DNA from: Cyanobium sp. ATX 6F1
Lineage (GTDB): Bacteria; Cyanobacteriota; Cyanobacteriia; PCC-6307; Cyanobiaceae
NCBI RefSeq assembly: GCF_024346315.1
Contig: NZ_JAGQCS010000007.1
Coordinates: 62,001 to 126,000, forward strand
Direction of reading: 5' to 3'
Length of the DNA: 64,000 nucleotides
Positions within the stretch are counted from its first letter, which is position 1, and the number at the start of each line of letters is the position of its first letter. Of the stretch, positions 18,035-28,114 are shown in pieces. The notes beneath the pieces were generated by a model, which saw only the letters and a list, made by a program, of their open reading frames with translations, was not told the origin of the DNA and did not search any database. The position numbers were made by a program, and so were the translations under genes.

Positions 18035-20491
18035 ATGGCCGAGGAGCGCATCCAGCCCATCGCCCTGCATCACGAGATGCAGCGCTCCTACCTCGAGTAC
18101 GCCATGAGCGTGATCGTGGGGCGGGCCCTGCCGGACGTGCGCGACGGCCTCAAACCGGTGCAGCGGCGCATTCTCTTCGCGATGCACGAGCTGGGGCTGA
18201 CCCCGGATCGGCCCTACCGCAAGTGCGCCCGGGTCGTGGGCGATGTGCTGGGCAAGTACCACCCCCATGGCGACCAGGCGGTCTACGACGCCCTGGTGCG
18301 GCTGGTGCAGACCTTCGCCAGCCGCCATCCCCTGCTGGACGGCCACGGCAACTTCGGTTCGGTGGACGACGACCCGGCCGCCGCCATGCGCTACACGGAG
18401 ACGCGGCTGGCACCGATCTCCCACGAGGGGCTGCTCGATGAGATCGGCAGCGACACCGTCGATTTCGCTCCCAACTTCGACGGCTCCCAACAGGAGCCCA
18501 CGGTGCTGCCCGCCCAGCTGCCCTTCCTGCTGCTGAACGGCTGCTCGGGCATTGCCGTGGGCATGGCGACGAACATTCCCCCCCACAACCTCGGGGAAGT
18601 GGTGGACGCCGTGATCGCCCTGGTGCGCAACCCTGACCTCAGCGACGAGAAGCTGCTGGCCCTGGTGCCCGGCCCTGACTTCCCCACCGGCGGAGAGGTC
18701 CTCCTCGGCAGCGGCGTGCGCGACACCTATCTCAACGGCCGCGGCAGCATCCCCATGCGCGGGGTGGCCCACATCGAAGAGGTCCAACCCGGCAAGGGCC
18801 GCCACCGGCGCTCTGCCGTGGTGATCACCGAGCTGCCCTATCAGCTCAGCAAGGCGGGCTGGATCGAGAAACTGGCCGAGCAGGTGAACGACGGCAAGAT
18901 CGGCGGGATCGCCGACATCCGCGATGAAAGCGATCGCGACGGCATGCGCGTGGTGGTGGAGCTGCGCCGGGATGCGGAAGCCGACAAGGTGCTGAGCGAA
19001 CTGCAACGGCGCACGGCCCTGCAGAGCAACTTCGGCGCCATCCTGCTGGCCCTGGTGAATGGCAAGCCCCAGCAACTGAGCCTGCGCCAGCTGCTGGAGC
19101 AGTTCCTGGAGTACCGCGAACGCACCCTGATCCGCCGCACCAACCATGCCCTCAAGCGCGCCGAGGACCGACTGGAGGTGGTGGAGGGGCTGATCAAAGC
19201 CCTTGATTCCCTCCAGCGGGTGATCGAGCTGATCCAGGCGGCCAGCGACGCCGCCTCAGCCAAGGCCAGCCTGCAGGTGCACCTCGACCTCAGCGAACGG
19301 CAGGCGGAGGCCGTGCTGGCCATGCCCCTGCGCCGGCTCACAGGCCTGGAGCAGGACGGCCTTCGCAGCGAAGCCAAGGAGCTGCGGAACGAGCGCACGC
19401 GGCTGCGGGAACTGCTCGACAACCGCAGCAGCCTGCTCGAGGCGCTGGTGCATGAGCTCAAGGTGCTCAAGAAGCGCTTCAACACCCCCCGCCGCACCCG
19501 CCTGGTGGAGGGGGGCGATGCCCTGGTGGCCCTGCGGGCGGCGGCGGTGCGTCCCAACGCCGAACAACAACGCCAGCAGGCCTACGGAGCCCTGGCCAGC
19601 GATGGCCGGCTGCTGATCAGCAGCGATGGCCAGGTGCGGATCGTGGCCCCCCAGACCCTGGGACGACTGCACCTGGAGGAGCCCGTTGAGCTGGGGGAGC
19701 ACCCGGCCCCGGCCCGACTGATCCTGCCGATTACCGGACAACCGAGCCTGCTGGCCTTAACCAGCGGTGGCCGGGTGGCCCTGCTGCGCTGGGAGTTTGC
19801 CGGTCAGCAACCCGGCAACCTGGAGAAGTTCCTCCCCGACAGCCTGGAGGGCGAACGGGTCGTGCAGGTGCTCCCCCTGGAGAGCGATCCAGCCCTCAGC
19901 CTGGGGCTGCTGAGCAGCGATGGCCGCTTCAAACGCCTGCCGATCAGCGAGTTCCAGGAGCTCTCCGGACGGGCCATCAGCGTGCTCAAACTCCGCGATG
20001 AGGTGGTCCTGCGGCGGGTGGTCTGCTGCAGGGAAGGGGACGACCTGATCGTGGCCAGCAGCACCGGACGGGTGCTGAAACTGGAGGTGAATGAGGCCAA
20101 CCTGCCGGTGATGGGGCGCACGGCCCAGGGGCCCGTGCTGATGCGGCTGCTGCCGGGGGAAGCGGTGGTCGGAGCTGTGGCCGCTGGGGAGGGTGACGAC
20201 GTGCTGCTGGCCAGCCGTGGCGGTCAGCTCAAGCGCCTGCGGGCCGCCGGCCTGCGCCGCTGCCAGCGCGGTGACCTCGGCCAGATCGGGATGCACTTCA
20301 AGGACCGCAGCGATCAGTTGGTCGACCTGCAGGGCCTGGGCTCTGCGGTGGTGAGTGTGCTGGTGGGCGACAAGCGCCACTTCCGCCTCCAGGCAGACCA
20401 GCTTGAATCCCAGGAGGCCAGTGGCAGCGGCCAGCTGTTCCCCCTGCCGGCGGGCGAGAGCGTTGAGGAGCTGGTTCCCCTGATCCGCTGA
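18035..20491 (+). CDS. DNA gyrase / topoisomerase IV subunit A
   Basis: An 818-residue type IIA topoisomerase A subunit. The breakage-reunion domain is complete: [20 protein letters not shown], the helix-turn-helix region, and the catalytic tyrosine in AAMRYTE (about residue 125). A coiled-coil tower follows, then a C-terminal beta-propeller. I find no canonical GyrA box (QRRGGxG) in the propeller, only a degenerate CQRGDLG segment. Picocyanobacteria encode two A-type subunits, and the one beside purF may act more like ParC, hence the dual name. It is on the plus strand, facing purF tail-to-tail with 86 bp between stops. Confidence 0.9.
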   Translation: MAEERIQPIALHHEMQRSYLEYAMSVIVGRALPDVRDGLKPVQRRILFAMHELGLTPDRPYRKCARVVGDVLGKYHPHGDQAVYDALVRLVQTFASRHPLLDGHGNFGSVDDDPAAAMRYTETRLAPISHEGLLDEIGSDTVDFAPNFDGSQQEPTVLPAQLPFLLLNGCSGIAVGMATNIPPHNLGEVVDAVIALVRNPDLSDEKLLALVPGPDFPTGGEVLLGSGVRDTYLNGRGSIPMRGVAHIEEVQPGKGRHRRSAVVITELPYQLSKAGWIEKLAEQVNDGKIGGIADIRDESDRDGMRVVVELRRDAEADKVLSELQRRTALQSNFGAILLALVNGKPQQLSLRQLLEQFLEYRERTLIRRTNHALKRAEDRLEVVEGLIKALDSLQRVIELIQAASDAASAKASLQVHLDLSERQAEAVLAMPLRRLTGLEQDGLRSEAKELRNERTRLRELLDNRSSLLEALVHELKVLKKRFNTPRRTRLVEGGDALVALRAAAVRPNAEQQRQQAYGALASDGRLLISSDGQVRIVAPQTLGRLHLEEPVELGEHPAPARLILPITGQPSLLALTSGGRVALLRWEFAGQQPGNLEKFLPDSLEGERVVQVLPLESDPALSLGLLSSDGRFKRLPISEFQELSGRAISVLKLRDEVVLRRVVCCREGDDLIVASSTGRVLKLEVNEANLPVMGRTAQGPVLMRLLPGEAVVGAVAAGEGDDVLLASRGGQLKRLRAAGLRRCQRGDLGQIGMHFKDRSDQLVDLQGLGSAVVSVLVGDKRHFRLQADQLESQEASGSGQLFPLPAGESVEELVPLIR

Positions 20492-20577
20492 GCCGATCCC
20501 ACGGATCCATCAGCCCAGACGAGCGGCCCCTCAGCCCAGCGAGCCATCGGGGCAGATCCTGGCAGCAAGCTGAGGCC

Positions 20578-22044
20578 TCAGACCGTGGCCGCGAGCCCGG
20601 TTGGTTCGAGCATCAATTTGCTGGAGCGCATCTCTTCCTCCATCTCGATCGGGTAGTGGCCATCGAAACAGGCCGTGCAGAAGTTGGCGGAGGCGGCATG
20701 GGCCGCTTCGACCATGCCCTCCTTGCTCAGGTAGGCCAGGGAATCCACCCCCAGATGGGCTTCGATCTGCTGGAGGGTGAGACGAGCCGCAATCAATTGG
20801 TCCTGGTTGTCGGTGTCAATGCCGTAGAAGCAGGGATGGGTGACCGGCGGTGAACTGATGCGCATGTGCACCTCGGTGGCCCCCGCATCGCGCAGGGCCG
20901 CCACCAATTTGCGGCTGGTGGTGCCACGCACGATCGAGTCGTCGATAACCACCACACGCTTGCCAGAGAGCACATCGGGCAGGGGATTGAGCTTGACCCG
21001 GATGCCCGCTTCGCGCATGGCCTGGGTGGGCTGGATGAAGGTGCGGCCCACGTAGCGGTTCTTGATCAGCCCATCGGCATAGGGGAGGCCGCTGTGCTTG
21101 GAATAACCGATGGCGGCAGGAATGCCTGAATCCGGCACCCCGATCACGATGTCAGCTTCGACGGCGGATTCCCGTGCCAGCACCTCACCGATGCGGTGGC
21201 GATAGCTGTAGAGCGATTCGCCAAAGAAGCGGCTGTCCGGGCGGGCGAAATAAATCATCTCGAACACGCACAGCTTCGTGGGCTGCTCGATCCAGCGGGC
21301 GCGCTCGGGTTCCGTTGCGCCGAAGCGGAACGCCACCAGTTCCCCGGGGGCCACCTCGTCGATGTAGGTGGCGCCGATGATGTCGAGGCCACAGGATTCA
21401 CTGCTCACCACCCAGTGGCGTTCGTCGCCATCGCCGAAGACACCGAACACCAGCGGGCGGATGCCATGGCCATCGCGCAGGGCGAACAGACCCTCCGGGG
21501 TGCCGATCGCCAGACTGAAGGCGCCGTGGCAGCGGCCGACGGCGCAGCGGATCGCCGCCTCCCAGCCCAGGCCGCCGTTGACCGCCTCCTGGAGGGCGAA
21601 GGCGATCAACTCCGAATCGGTGGTGGAGGTGAGCTCGGCATCGGTGGCGGCGATCGCCGCCCGCAGCTCGCCGGCGTTGACGAGGTTGCCGTTGTGGGCC
21701 AGGGCGAAGGGTCCCAGGCGCGTCATCAGCACCACGGGCTGGGCATTGCAGACGCGACTGCTGCCGGTGGTGGAATAGCGGTTGTGTCCGATGGCCAGAT
21801 CACCGGGCATGCGGGCGAGCACGTCCTGGTCGAACACCTGGCTCACCAGGCCCATGTCCTTGTGCAGGCGCACCTTGTCGCCGTTGAAGACGGCGATGCC
21901 GGCCGACTCCTGGCCGCGGTGCTGCAGGGCGTAGAGGCCGAAGTAGGTGAGGTTCGCCACCTGCTGGCCCGGGGCCAGCACGGCGAACACGCCGCAGGCC
22001 TCCTCGGGTTTATCAGGGCGCTCAGGCCGATCAGCGGTGCTCAC
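20578..22044 (-). CDS. purF: Amidophosphoribosyltransferase PurF
   Basis: A 488-residue enzyme that makes phosphoribosylamine from PRPP and glutamine, the first committed step of purine synthesis. The glutaminase nucleophile is Cys17 in EEACGVFAVL, with the short N-terminal propeptide usual in this branch of the family. ALQHRGQESAGIAVF and the PRPP-binding segment VVVIDDSIVRGTTS are intact. The start is uncertain: GTG at 22044 is used here, but GTG at 22074 and TTG at 22116 are in frame. It follows purL on the same strand, so the pair is probably co-transcribed. Confidence 0.93.
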   Translation of the reverse strand: MSTADRPERPDKPEEACGVFAVLAPGQQVANLTYFGLYALQHRGQESAGIAVFNGDKVRLHKDMGLVSQVFDQDVLARMPGDLAIGHNRYSTTGSSRVCNAQPVVLMTRLGPFALAHNGNLVNAGELRAAIAATDAELTSTTDSELIAFALQEAVNGGLGWEAAIRCAVGRCHGAFSLAIGTPEGLFALRDGHGIRPLVFGVFGDGDERHWVVSSESCGLDIIGATYIDEVAPGELVAFRFGATEPERARWIEQPTKLCVFEMIYFARPDSRFFGESLYSYRHRIGEVLARESAVEADIVIGVPDSGIPAAIGYSKHSGLPYADGLIKNRYVGRTFIQPTQAMREAGIRVKLNPLPDVLSGKRVVVIDDSIVRGTTSRKLVAALRDAGATEVHMRISSPPVTHPCFYGIDTDNQDQLIAARLTLQQIEAHLGVDSLAYLSKEGMVEAAHAASANFCTACFDGHYPIEMEEEMRSSKLMLEPTGLAATV

Positions 22045-22112
22045 CGATCCAAGGGGATGTTCGCTGAGCGACACAGGGCCTGGCGCCTTGAAGGGGTGAT
22101 GAACAGTCTGCC

Positions 22113-24482
22113 TCAACTCCGGGCCCCGAGGCGGCGGGGCAGGGCCTGCTCATAGCGCTCGCGCAGGGACTCGATGGCGCTGGTGAGCAGTGGCTGATCC
22201 GCCCGGCTGACGGTGAGCTGCGGCTCGGCGCTCACCTGCCCCAGGCGCTGGGCCCAGGCCTGCTCCCCCAAGGCACCAGCACTCTCCAGGGCTACCTCCC
22301 AGGCAGCTGCCTGTGACGCCGGCACCGACACCAGGATTCGGGCGCCGCCCTCGGCAAACAGCAGACGATCGAGCCGAACCTCACCGGGAGGTACTTGCAC
22401 CGTCGCCCCGAGGCCCGAGGCGATCGAAGCCTCCGCCAGGGCCACCGCCAGACCGCCGTCGGCCAGGTCGTGGGCGGAGACCACCAGGCCTGCGCTGATC
22501 GCCTGGCGCAGGAAAGCCTGCACCCGAACCTCCAACTCCAGATCGGTGTGCGGCGGCCGGCCGGTGGCCAGGCCGTGGATCCGCTCCAGGTAGCTGCTGC
22601 CTGACAGCGACAGGCGCTCCTCGACAGCGGCACTCTCCACAGAAGCCTCCAGGGGAACCCCCAGCAACCAGATCGCATCCCCCGGGGTTCGCCAGCCCAG
22701 ACCGGTGACCTGGGCCAGGTCGTGCACCAGCCCCACCATGCCCACCACCGGGGTGGGGTGGATCGGCTGCATCCGTCCATCACTCAGGCGGATCTCGTTG
22801 TAGAGCGAGACGTTGCCGCCCGTGACCGGGGTGCCGAGGGTGCGGCAGGCCTCCGCCAGACCGCGGCAGGCCAGGGCCAGCTGCCAGTAGCCCCGGTCGG
22901 TGTCGGGGGAGGGAAAGTTGAGGTTGTCGGTGACCGCCAGGGGTTCGGCGCCCACGCAGCTGAGGTTGCGGGCCGCCTCGGCCACCGCCGCGATCGCCCC
23001 ACGTTCGGGGTCGAGGGCCACCCAGCGGTTCGGGCAATCCACGGTGGCCGCCACCCCACGGGTGACCGCAGCGAGGGAACCGGCACCCTGCTGGGGCCTG
23101 AGGCGCACCACGGCGGCATCGGCGCCGCCCGGAAGCACCACGGTGTTGGCCTGCACCTGGTGGTCGTACTGGCGCCAGACCCAGCGCTTGCTGGCGATGG
23201 TGGGATCATCCAAAAGCTTCTCCAGCACAGCGTTCCAGGTCAGGGTTCCGCTGGGGGTGGCGATGCCAGCATCGGTGGCCTCGGGCAGCTCAGCTTCGCT
23301 CCAGCGCCAATGGGTCAGCAGGTCCGCCGGCGGTTCACTGATCAGCTCGTGGCGGTTGATCGGGGTGTCATCGGCCAGGGCATGGGCGGGAACTTCAGCG
23401 GCCACCTGCCCGTGCTGCAGCACCCGCACGATCGGCTCCGCCAGCACCCTTCCCACCACGGCGGCCTGGAGCCCCCAGCGGCGGAAGCGTTCCATCAGCG
23501 GCTGCTCCCGCCCGGCCCTGACCACGAACAGCATGCGCTCCTGGGATTCCGAGAGCAGGTACTCGTAGGCGGTCATGCCGGCTTCGCGGGCGGGCACCAA
23601 ATCGAGATCCAGCTCGATGCCCACGCCGCCCTTGGCGGCCATCTCCGAGCAGCTGCAGGTGAGTCCGGCGGCCCCCATGTCCTGGGCGGCCACCACATCG
23701 CCGCTCTGGAAGGCCTCCAGACAGGCCTCGATCAGTCCCTTCTCCAGAAACGGATCCCCCACCTGCACGGCGGGGCGATCGTCGAGGGAGGCCGCGCTGA
23801 GTTCTGCCGAGGCAAAGCTCGCACCGCCCATGCCATCGCGGCCGGTGGTGCTGCCCACGTAGACCACCGGATTGCCCACCCCCTCGGCGCCGGAGCGCAC
23901 GATCTCCGGCGTTTCCATCAGCCCCAGGGCCATGGCGTTCACCAATGGGTTACCGCTGTAGCTGGGGTCGAAGGCCACCTCACCGCCCACGGTGGGCACC
24001 CCCACGCAGTTGCCGTAGTGGGCGATGCCGGCCACCACACCTTCCATCAGGCCCACGTTGCGCTCGTCTTCCAATGGGCCGAAGCGCAGGGCGTTGAGCA
24101 GGGCAATCGGCCGCGCCCCCATGGTGAAGATGTCCCGCAGGATGCCGCCCACACCCGTGGCCGCCCCCTGGAAGGGCTCCACGGCCGAGGGGTGGTTGTG
24201 GCTCTCGATCTTGAAGGCCAGGTGCTGACCTTCGCCAAGATCCACCACACCGGCGTTTTCACCCGGGCCCACCAGGATGCGCGGCCCCTCGGTGGGAAAG
24301 CCCTGCAGCAGTGGCCGTGAGTTGCGGTAACAGCAGTGCTCCGACCACATCACCCCGAACATGCCCAGCTCAGCCCGGTTCGGGGCCCGGCCCAGGCGCC
24401 GAACGATCTCGTCGTAATCGGCCTGGCTCAGGCCCTCCTTGCGCAGCGCATCGGCGACCGAAAAGGAGGAGCTGGCAACCAC
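22113..24482 (-). CDS. purL: Phosphoribosylformylglycinamidine synthase subunit PurL
   Basis: A 789-residue small-type PurL, the ATP-dependent synthetase subunit that works with PurS and PurQ. The FGAM synthase signature appears early ([15 protein letters not shown]), then [46 protein letters not shown] and [12 protein letters not shown]. PurS and PurQ are not in the window. The start is a GTG at 24482. It lies between the PRC-barrel gene and purF; this dnaN-to-purF order is a hallmark I associate with picocyanobacterial origins. Confidence 0.96.
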   Translation of the reverse strand: MVASSSFSVADALRKEGLSQADYDEIVRRLGRAPNRAELGMFGVMWSEHCCYRNSRPLLQGFPTEGPRILVGPGENAGVVDLGEGQHLAFKIESHNHPSAVEPFQGAATGVGGILRDIFTMGARPIALLNALRFGPLEDERNVGLMEGVVAGIAHYGNCVGVPTVGGEVAFDPSYSGNPLVNAMALGLMETPEIVRSGAEGVGNPVVYVGSTTGRDGMGGASFASAELSAASLDDRPAVQVGDPFLEKGLIEACLEAFQSGDVVAAQDMGAAGLTCSCSEMAAKGGVGIELDLDLVPAREAGMTAYEYLLSESQERMLFVVRAGREQPLMERFRRWGLQAAVVGRVLAEPIVRVLQHGQVAAEVPAHALADDTPINRHELISEPPADLLTHWRWSEAELPEATDAGIATPSGTLTWNAVLEKLLDDPTIASKRWVWRQYDHQVQANTVVLPGGADAAVVRLRPQQGAGSLAAVTRGVAATVDCPNRWVALDPERGAIAAVAEAARNLSCVGAEPLAVTDNLNFPSPDTDRGYWQLALACRGLAEACRTLGTPVTGGNVSLYNEIRLSDGRMQPIHPTPVVGMVGLVHDLAQVTGLGWRTPGDAIWLLGVPLEASVESAAVEERLSLSGSSYLERIHGLATGRPPHTDLELEVRVQAFLRQAISAGLVVSAHDLADGGLAVALAEASIASGLGATVQVPPGEVRLDRLLFAEGGARILVSVPASQAAAWEVALESAGALGEQAWAQRLGQVSAEPQLTVSRADQPLLTSAIESLRERYEQALPRRLGARS

Positions 24483-24525
24483 GGAGCGGAGGCAAGAGAG
24501 CGCCAGTCTGGCTGAGGGGAGTCAC

Positions 24526-25359
24526 TCAGATCCAGGGATCCTCCTCAGATCCGGGGTCACGGGGTTGCCGGCGCCGGCTGGCGGCCTGACGGGGCGGAGA
24601 CTCCTGATCCTCCGGGCGCTGCTGCTCCCAGCGCTCCTCGGGGTCCATGGCTTCCCAGGGCTCCCGCTCCTCGAAGGAGACCTGGCGCTCCTCCCGCTCG
24701 CCCCTCGGGTTCTCCTCCCACGGGGGCTCCTCCAACCAACCCTCCAGCCGATCCTCGAAGCGATCCCCCACCTGCTGGAACTGGTCCCGCAGCCGGGCCG
24801 TCTCCTGGCCCACCTGCTCCCGCCAGCGGCGGGAGCGCTGCAGGAATTCCTGGCGCAGGCTGGCCTTGGCCAGGGGTAGATCATCCAGGCCAGCCACGGC
24901 GGTCACCACCTGGCCGGGCTGCTGGTCGAGGATGCGATCCGGGGACAGGCGCCAGCGGCTGCTGCCGGGCAGCCGGGGATCACTGCGGGCCACCAGGTAA
25001 TGGAGGATCCGGCCCGTTCGCAGCTCCACCGCCAGGTCCACCAGGGTGCCGATCGGCTCTGCGGAACGGTTCACTAACACCGCCTCCAGGAGCGTGGGCA
25101 GACGGGCCAGGGTGTCGGGCTCCGTTTCCGCCGGATCCCCCTGCACCAGGGCCTCCTGCTCCCCCAGGCCCCGCAACTGATCCAGACGCCAAACCAGCGG
25201 CCGGGAGCCAAAACCGGCCGGTTTGCTCACCCAGCCCAGCAGACGGTGGACCGGCGGATGCATCCAGCCCTGCTGGCCGGCGCCGCGATCGAGACCCTGG
25301 TCGCAGCGAACCCGCAGCCGCAGCAGGTCACTGAGCAACAGGTGCTCCGGCAGGGCCAC
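24526..25359 (-). CDS. PRC-barrel domain protein of unknown function
   Basis: A 277-residue soluble protein. Two PRC-barrel-like beta regions are visible (about residues 5-75, LLLSDLLRLRV..., and about 88-165, including GTLVDLAVELRTGRILHYLV). A charged coiled coil follows (about 170-215) and then a very acidic, Arg/Pro-rich tail that looks disordered. PRC barrels often occur in RNA-processing or photosynthetic assembly proteins, but nothing here identifies the role. It starts with GTG 4 bp after dnaN, so it is very likely co-transcribed with dnaN. Confidence 0.8.
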   Translation of the reverse strand: MALPEHLLLSDLLRLRVRCDQGLDRGAGQQGWMHPPVHRLLGWVSKPAGFGSRPLVWRLDQLRGLGEQEALVQGDPAETEPDTLARLPTLLEAVLVNRSAEPIGTLVDLAVELRTGRILHYLVARSDPRLPGSSRWRLSPDRILDQQPGQVVTAVAGLDDLPLAKASLRQEFLQRSRRWREQVGQETARLRDQFQQVGDRFEDRLEGWLEEPPWEENPRGEREERQVSFEEREPWEAMDPEERWEQQRPEDQESPPRQAASRRRQPRDPGSEEDPWI

Positions 25360-25363
25360 GGGC

Positions 25364-26515
25364 TCAGGTCCGAATCTGAATGGGCATCACCAGGTAGGTG
25401 AAGCCCCCATCCTCCACCGGCGCCAGCACGGCCGGAGTGGTGGGGGCGTTGCAGCGCAGCTCCACCCGCTCGGCGACCATCGCCTTGAGGCCATCGAGCA
25501 CATAGCGCACGTTGAAGGCGATCTGGATCGGTTCACCGCTGATCGAGGCCGCCAGGGCCTCCGAACCGCTGCCGACGTCCTGGGCATCGGCGCTGATCGC
25601 GAGCTGGCCGTTGGCTGGATCACTGCTGAGCTTGACCACGTTGTTGTGCTGGTCCGCCAGCACCGCCACCCGTTCGAGGGCAGCGATCAGACCGCGGCGG
25701 TCCAGCTCCAGCACCCGGTTGAAGCTGTCGGGGATGAGCTGGCGGTAGTTGGGATAGGTGCCGTCGAGGCTGCGGCTGGTGACCACCTGGTCACCCCAGA
25801 GGAACACCACCTGACCTCGGTCGCAGAAGAGGTTGACCGGCTCGGCCGCCGGGCGTGCCGACAGCAGCCGCTCCAGTTCGCGCAGGGAGCGGGCCGGCAC
25901 GGTGACGGCGAAGGGCTCCCCTTCTCCCGGCTCGCTGGCGCCCCCGGGCAGGGCGTTGGCCAGCCGCAGCACGGAGAGCCGGTGGCCATCGGTGGCGGCG
26001 AACTCCAGATCCTGGCCCTCCAGGCTCAGATGCACACCGGTGAGCAGCTGCTTGGCCTCATCACCGCTGCTGGCGAACAGGGTGGCCCGCAGGCCCCTCA
26101 CCAGGGCCTCGGCCTCCAGGCGGATCGGCACGCCGGTCTGGAGCAGGGGCAGATCGGGGAAGTCTTCCGCCGCCAGGCCGCGCAACTGGTAGCTGCCGGA
26201 GAGGCTGGTGAGCTCCACCTGCTCGCTCTCCTCAGGGCTGTGCAGGGTGATCGGGCTCTCACTGGACTGGCGCGAGACGATTTCACCGAACAGGCGCGCC
26301 GGCAGGGTGATCGCACCGCTGGCCTCCACCGATGCCGCCAGGCTGGTCTGGATGCCAAGGCTGAGATCGAAGCCGGTGAGGCTCAAGCGACCGGTGCCCG
26401 CATCGGCCGTCAGCAACACATTGGCCAGCACGGGGTGGTTAGGACGGGCGGTGACAGCCCGGCTCACCAGCTGGAGACTGGCATTCAGTTCGGCCTGGGA
26501 ACAGACCAGCTTCAT
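25364..26515 (-). CDS. dnaN: DNA polymerase III beta subunit (sliding clamp)
   Basis: A 383-residue beta clamp that tethers the replicative polymerase to DNA. It starts MKLVCSQAELNASLQLVSRA at 26515; the in-frame extension further upstream has no clamp character. Family segments include HPVLANVLL, the domain 2 start FLWGDQVVTSRSLDGTYPNYRQLIP and the C-terminal YLVMPIQIR. It borders the only long intergenic region of the window, which contains DnaA-box-like sites, matching the known location of cyanobacterial oriC beside dnaN in Synechococcus elongatus. Confidence 0.97.
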   Translation of the reverse strand: MKLVCSQAELNASLQLVSRAVTARPNHPVLANVLLTADAGTGRLSLTGFDLSLGIQTSLAASVEASGAITLPARLFGEIVSRQSSESPITLHSPEESEQVELTSLSGSYQLRGLAAEDFPDLPLLQTGVPIRLEAEALVRGLRATLFASSGDEAKQLLTGVHLSLEGQDLEFAATDGHRLSVLRLANALPGGASEPGEGEPFAVTVPARSLRELERLLSARPAAEPVNLFCDRGQVVFLWGDQVVTSRSLDGTYPNYRQLIPDSFNRVLELDRRGLIAALERVAVLADQHNNVVKLSSDPANGQLAISADAQDVGSGSEALAASISGEPIQIAFNVRYVLDGLKAMVAERVELRCNAPTTPAVLAPVEDGGFTYLVMPIQIRT

Positions 26516-26657
26516 CGACGCAGACCCGGGCTTGAAACGATGGATGGCCCATCGGGCGACACCAAGCTTCCACAAGGCGGTCGGATCCGCAACGGCCCGA
26601 TCGGGAGTCCGTACCAAGATCGACCTGGAACCGACCGGTTGGGTTCGGCCCGACGGA

Positions 26658-26690
26658 TCAAGAAAGGATTGATTTCTTGAATCAATAAAA
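26658..26690. other. A/T-rich palindromic segment, candidate duplex-unwinding element
   Basis: TCAAGAAA (26658-26665) and TTTCTTGA (26673-26680) are perfect 8-bp inverted repeats. A second palindrome, TTGAT/ATCAA (26669-26673 and 26681-26685), overlaps it, and AATAAAA follows. This is the most A/T-rich run I noticed in the region and lies 18 bp from the first strong DnaA-box-like pair. Confidence 0.45.
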
Positions 26691-26708
26691 CCTCGTAGTC
26701 GTAGGGCC

Positions 26709-26902
26709 TGTGGAAATCGTGGAAAACAGTGCAAAGGGCCTGCAAGAGAATGGATGAGCGCTCAGATCCCTTGGGGAGAGTGAGCGCGAATGAATCGATT
26801 TCGAGCTGTTTTCCACTCTTTCCCCCGACTGGGGAAAAACAATGACCATCCATGACCCGGCTGAGCCCGTCGTTTTCCATGGAACGCCAGCGCTTTTCCT
26901 CA
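26709..26902. promoter_or_regulatory. Cluster of DnaA-box-like 9-mers
   Basis: Compared with TTTTCCACA: ATTTCCACA (26717-26709, minus, 8/9); TTTTCCACG (26726-26718, minus, 8/9), directly adjacent; TTTTCCACT (26809-26817, plus, 8/9); TTTTCCCCA (26838-26830, minus, 8/9); TTTTCCATG (26873-26881, plus, 7/9); TTTTCCTCA (26894-26902, plus, 8/9). Matches were counted by eye. Confidence 0.6.
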
Positions 26903-26958
26903 GCCCCAGGTCGACCTGTTGGGGACCAGTTCCTGAAATGACCCGGCTCTGATCGGGA

Positions 26959-28062
26959 TCAGAAGCCCATCACCTTCGCCACCGTGGCCACGTCGGGGGA
27001 CAGATCGGGGTGGAAGGTGGCGTCATTGTTCTCGATCGCGCAGTTGGGATCTTTCAGGCCGTTTCCGGTGAGCACGCAGACCACCGTGGCTCCGGCGGGC
27101 ACCGCCTCGGCCTGTTGCAGCAGCCCCGCCACCGAGGCGGCGCTGGCAGGTTCACAGAACACCCCCTCCTGGCTTCCCAGCAGCTTGTAGGCGCTCACAA
27201 TCTCGGCGTCGGTGACGGCATGGAAGGCGCCTCCGCTCTCGCTGCGCACCTTGAGGGCCTTTTCACGGTTGGCCGGGTTGCCGATGCGGATCGCCGTGGC
27301 GATGGTGTCCGGCTGCTCAACCGTGTGGCCCAGCACCAGGGGGGCGGAACCACTGGCCTGAAAGCCCATCATCTTGGGCAGCTTGCGGCTCAGGCCCGCC
27401 TGGCGGTATTCCTGGAAGCCCATCCAGTAGGCGCTGATGTTGCCGGCGTTGCCCATGGGGATGCAGAGCCAGTCGGGGGCGTCACCGAGGGCATCCACCA
27501 CCTCGAAAGCGGCCGTCTTCTGGCCCTGCAGGCGGTAGGGATTGAGGGAATTCACCAGGGTGACCGGATAGCGCTCGGCCACCTCGCGCACGATCGTCAG
27601 GGCCTGGTCGAAGTTGCCGCGCACCGCCAGCACCTCGGCGCCGTAGAGCAGGGCCTGGGCGAGTTTGCCCTGGGCCACGTAGCCGTCGGGGATGAGCACG
27701 AAGGCGCGCATGCCGGCCCGGCGGGCATAGGCGGCGGCGGCGGCGGAGGTGTTGCCGGTGCTGGCGCAGATCACTGCGCTCGAGCCCGCCTCCTTGGCCT
27801 TGCTGATCGCCATCGTCATGCCCCGGTCCTTGAAGCTGCCGGTGGGGTTGAGACCGTCGTATTTGAGGAACACCCTCACGCCCCGGCCGATGCGTTCGGC
27901 CACGGCGGGGGCCGGAATCAATGGCGTGCCCCCTTCCCGCAGCGTGATCACCGGGGTGCGCTCCGAGACCGGCAACCAGCGCCGGTAGCCCTCGATCAGC
28001 CCTGGCCAGTCTTGGAAGGCCGGCTTTCTGCCCAGGTTCCGCAGGGAGTCAAGCAGCGGCAC
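26959..28062 (-). CDS. thrC: Threonine synthase
   Basis: A 367-residue PLP enzyme that converts O-phosphohomoserine to threonine. The PLP lysine lies in [12 protein letters not shown], and the phosphate-binding [13 protein letters not shown] and the [12 protein letters not shown] segment are present. The start is a GTG at 28062, about 10 residues before the conserved region. A TAGATT hexamer 23 nt upstream is a candidate -10. Its 3' end faces the origin candidate, so it would be transcribed towards oriC, against the rightward fork. Confidence 0.95.
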   Translation of the reverse strand: MPLLDSLRNLGRKPAFQDWPGLIEGYRRWLPVSERTPVITLREGGTPLIPAPAVAERIGRGVRVFLKYDGLNPTGSFKDRGMTMAISKAKEAGSSAVICASTGNTSAAAAAYARRAGMRAFVLIPDGYVAQGKLAQALLYGAEVLAVRGNFDQALTIVREVAERYPVTLVNSLNPYRLQGQKTAAFEVVDALGDAPDWLCIPMGNAGNISAYWMGFQEYRQAGLSRKLPKMMGFQASGSAPLVLGHTVEQPDTIATAIRIGNPANREKALKVRSESGGAFHAVTDAEIVSAYKLLGSQEGVFCEPASAASVAGLLQQAEAVPAGATVVCVLTGNGLKDPNCAIENNDATFHPDLSPDVATVAKVMGF

Positions 28063-28085
28063 AGCAGCAGAAGGGGGCTCTGGCG

Positions 28086-28091
28086 AATCTA
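28086..28091 (-). promoter_or_regulatory. Candidate -10 element of thrC (TAGATT)
   Basis: Minus-strand TAGATT, 23 nt before the GTG start, in the 52-bp gap after the DUF1400-type gene. Inferred from the hexamer pattern. Confidence 0.4.
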
Positions 28092-28114
28092 CGTGTCAGG
28101 GGCGTGGTCCTGAT

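Larger units (their letters stand above)
26516..26958. other. Intergenic region between dnaN and thrC, candidate oriC
   Basis: This 443-bp stretch has no credible gene. It holds an A/T-rich palindromic segment (26658-26690) in otherwise GC-rich DNA and at least six 9-mers within one mismatch or two of the cyanobacterial DnaA box TTTTCCACA. A weaker site (GCTTCCACA) is at 26566-26574. Position beside dnaN, A/T-rich segment and clustered boxes together fit a chromosomal origin. No dnaA gene is in the window. Confidence 0.65.

Noticed and set aside
22722-24320. A 532-codon plus-strand frame opposite purL.
   Set aside because: Shadow of purL; His/Gly-rich without motifs.
26948-26963. Perfect 7-bp inverted repeat TCTGATC-GG-GATCAGA at the thrC end, as a terminator.
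   Set aside because: The 2-nt loop is too tight for a stable hairpin and there is no U-tract.
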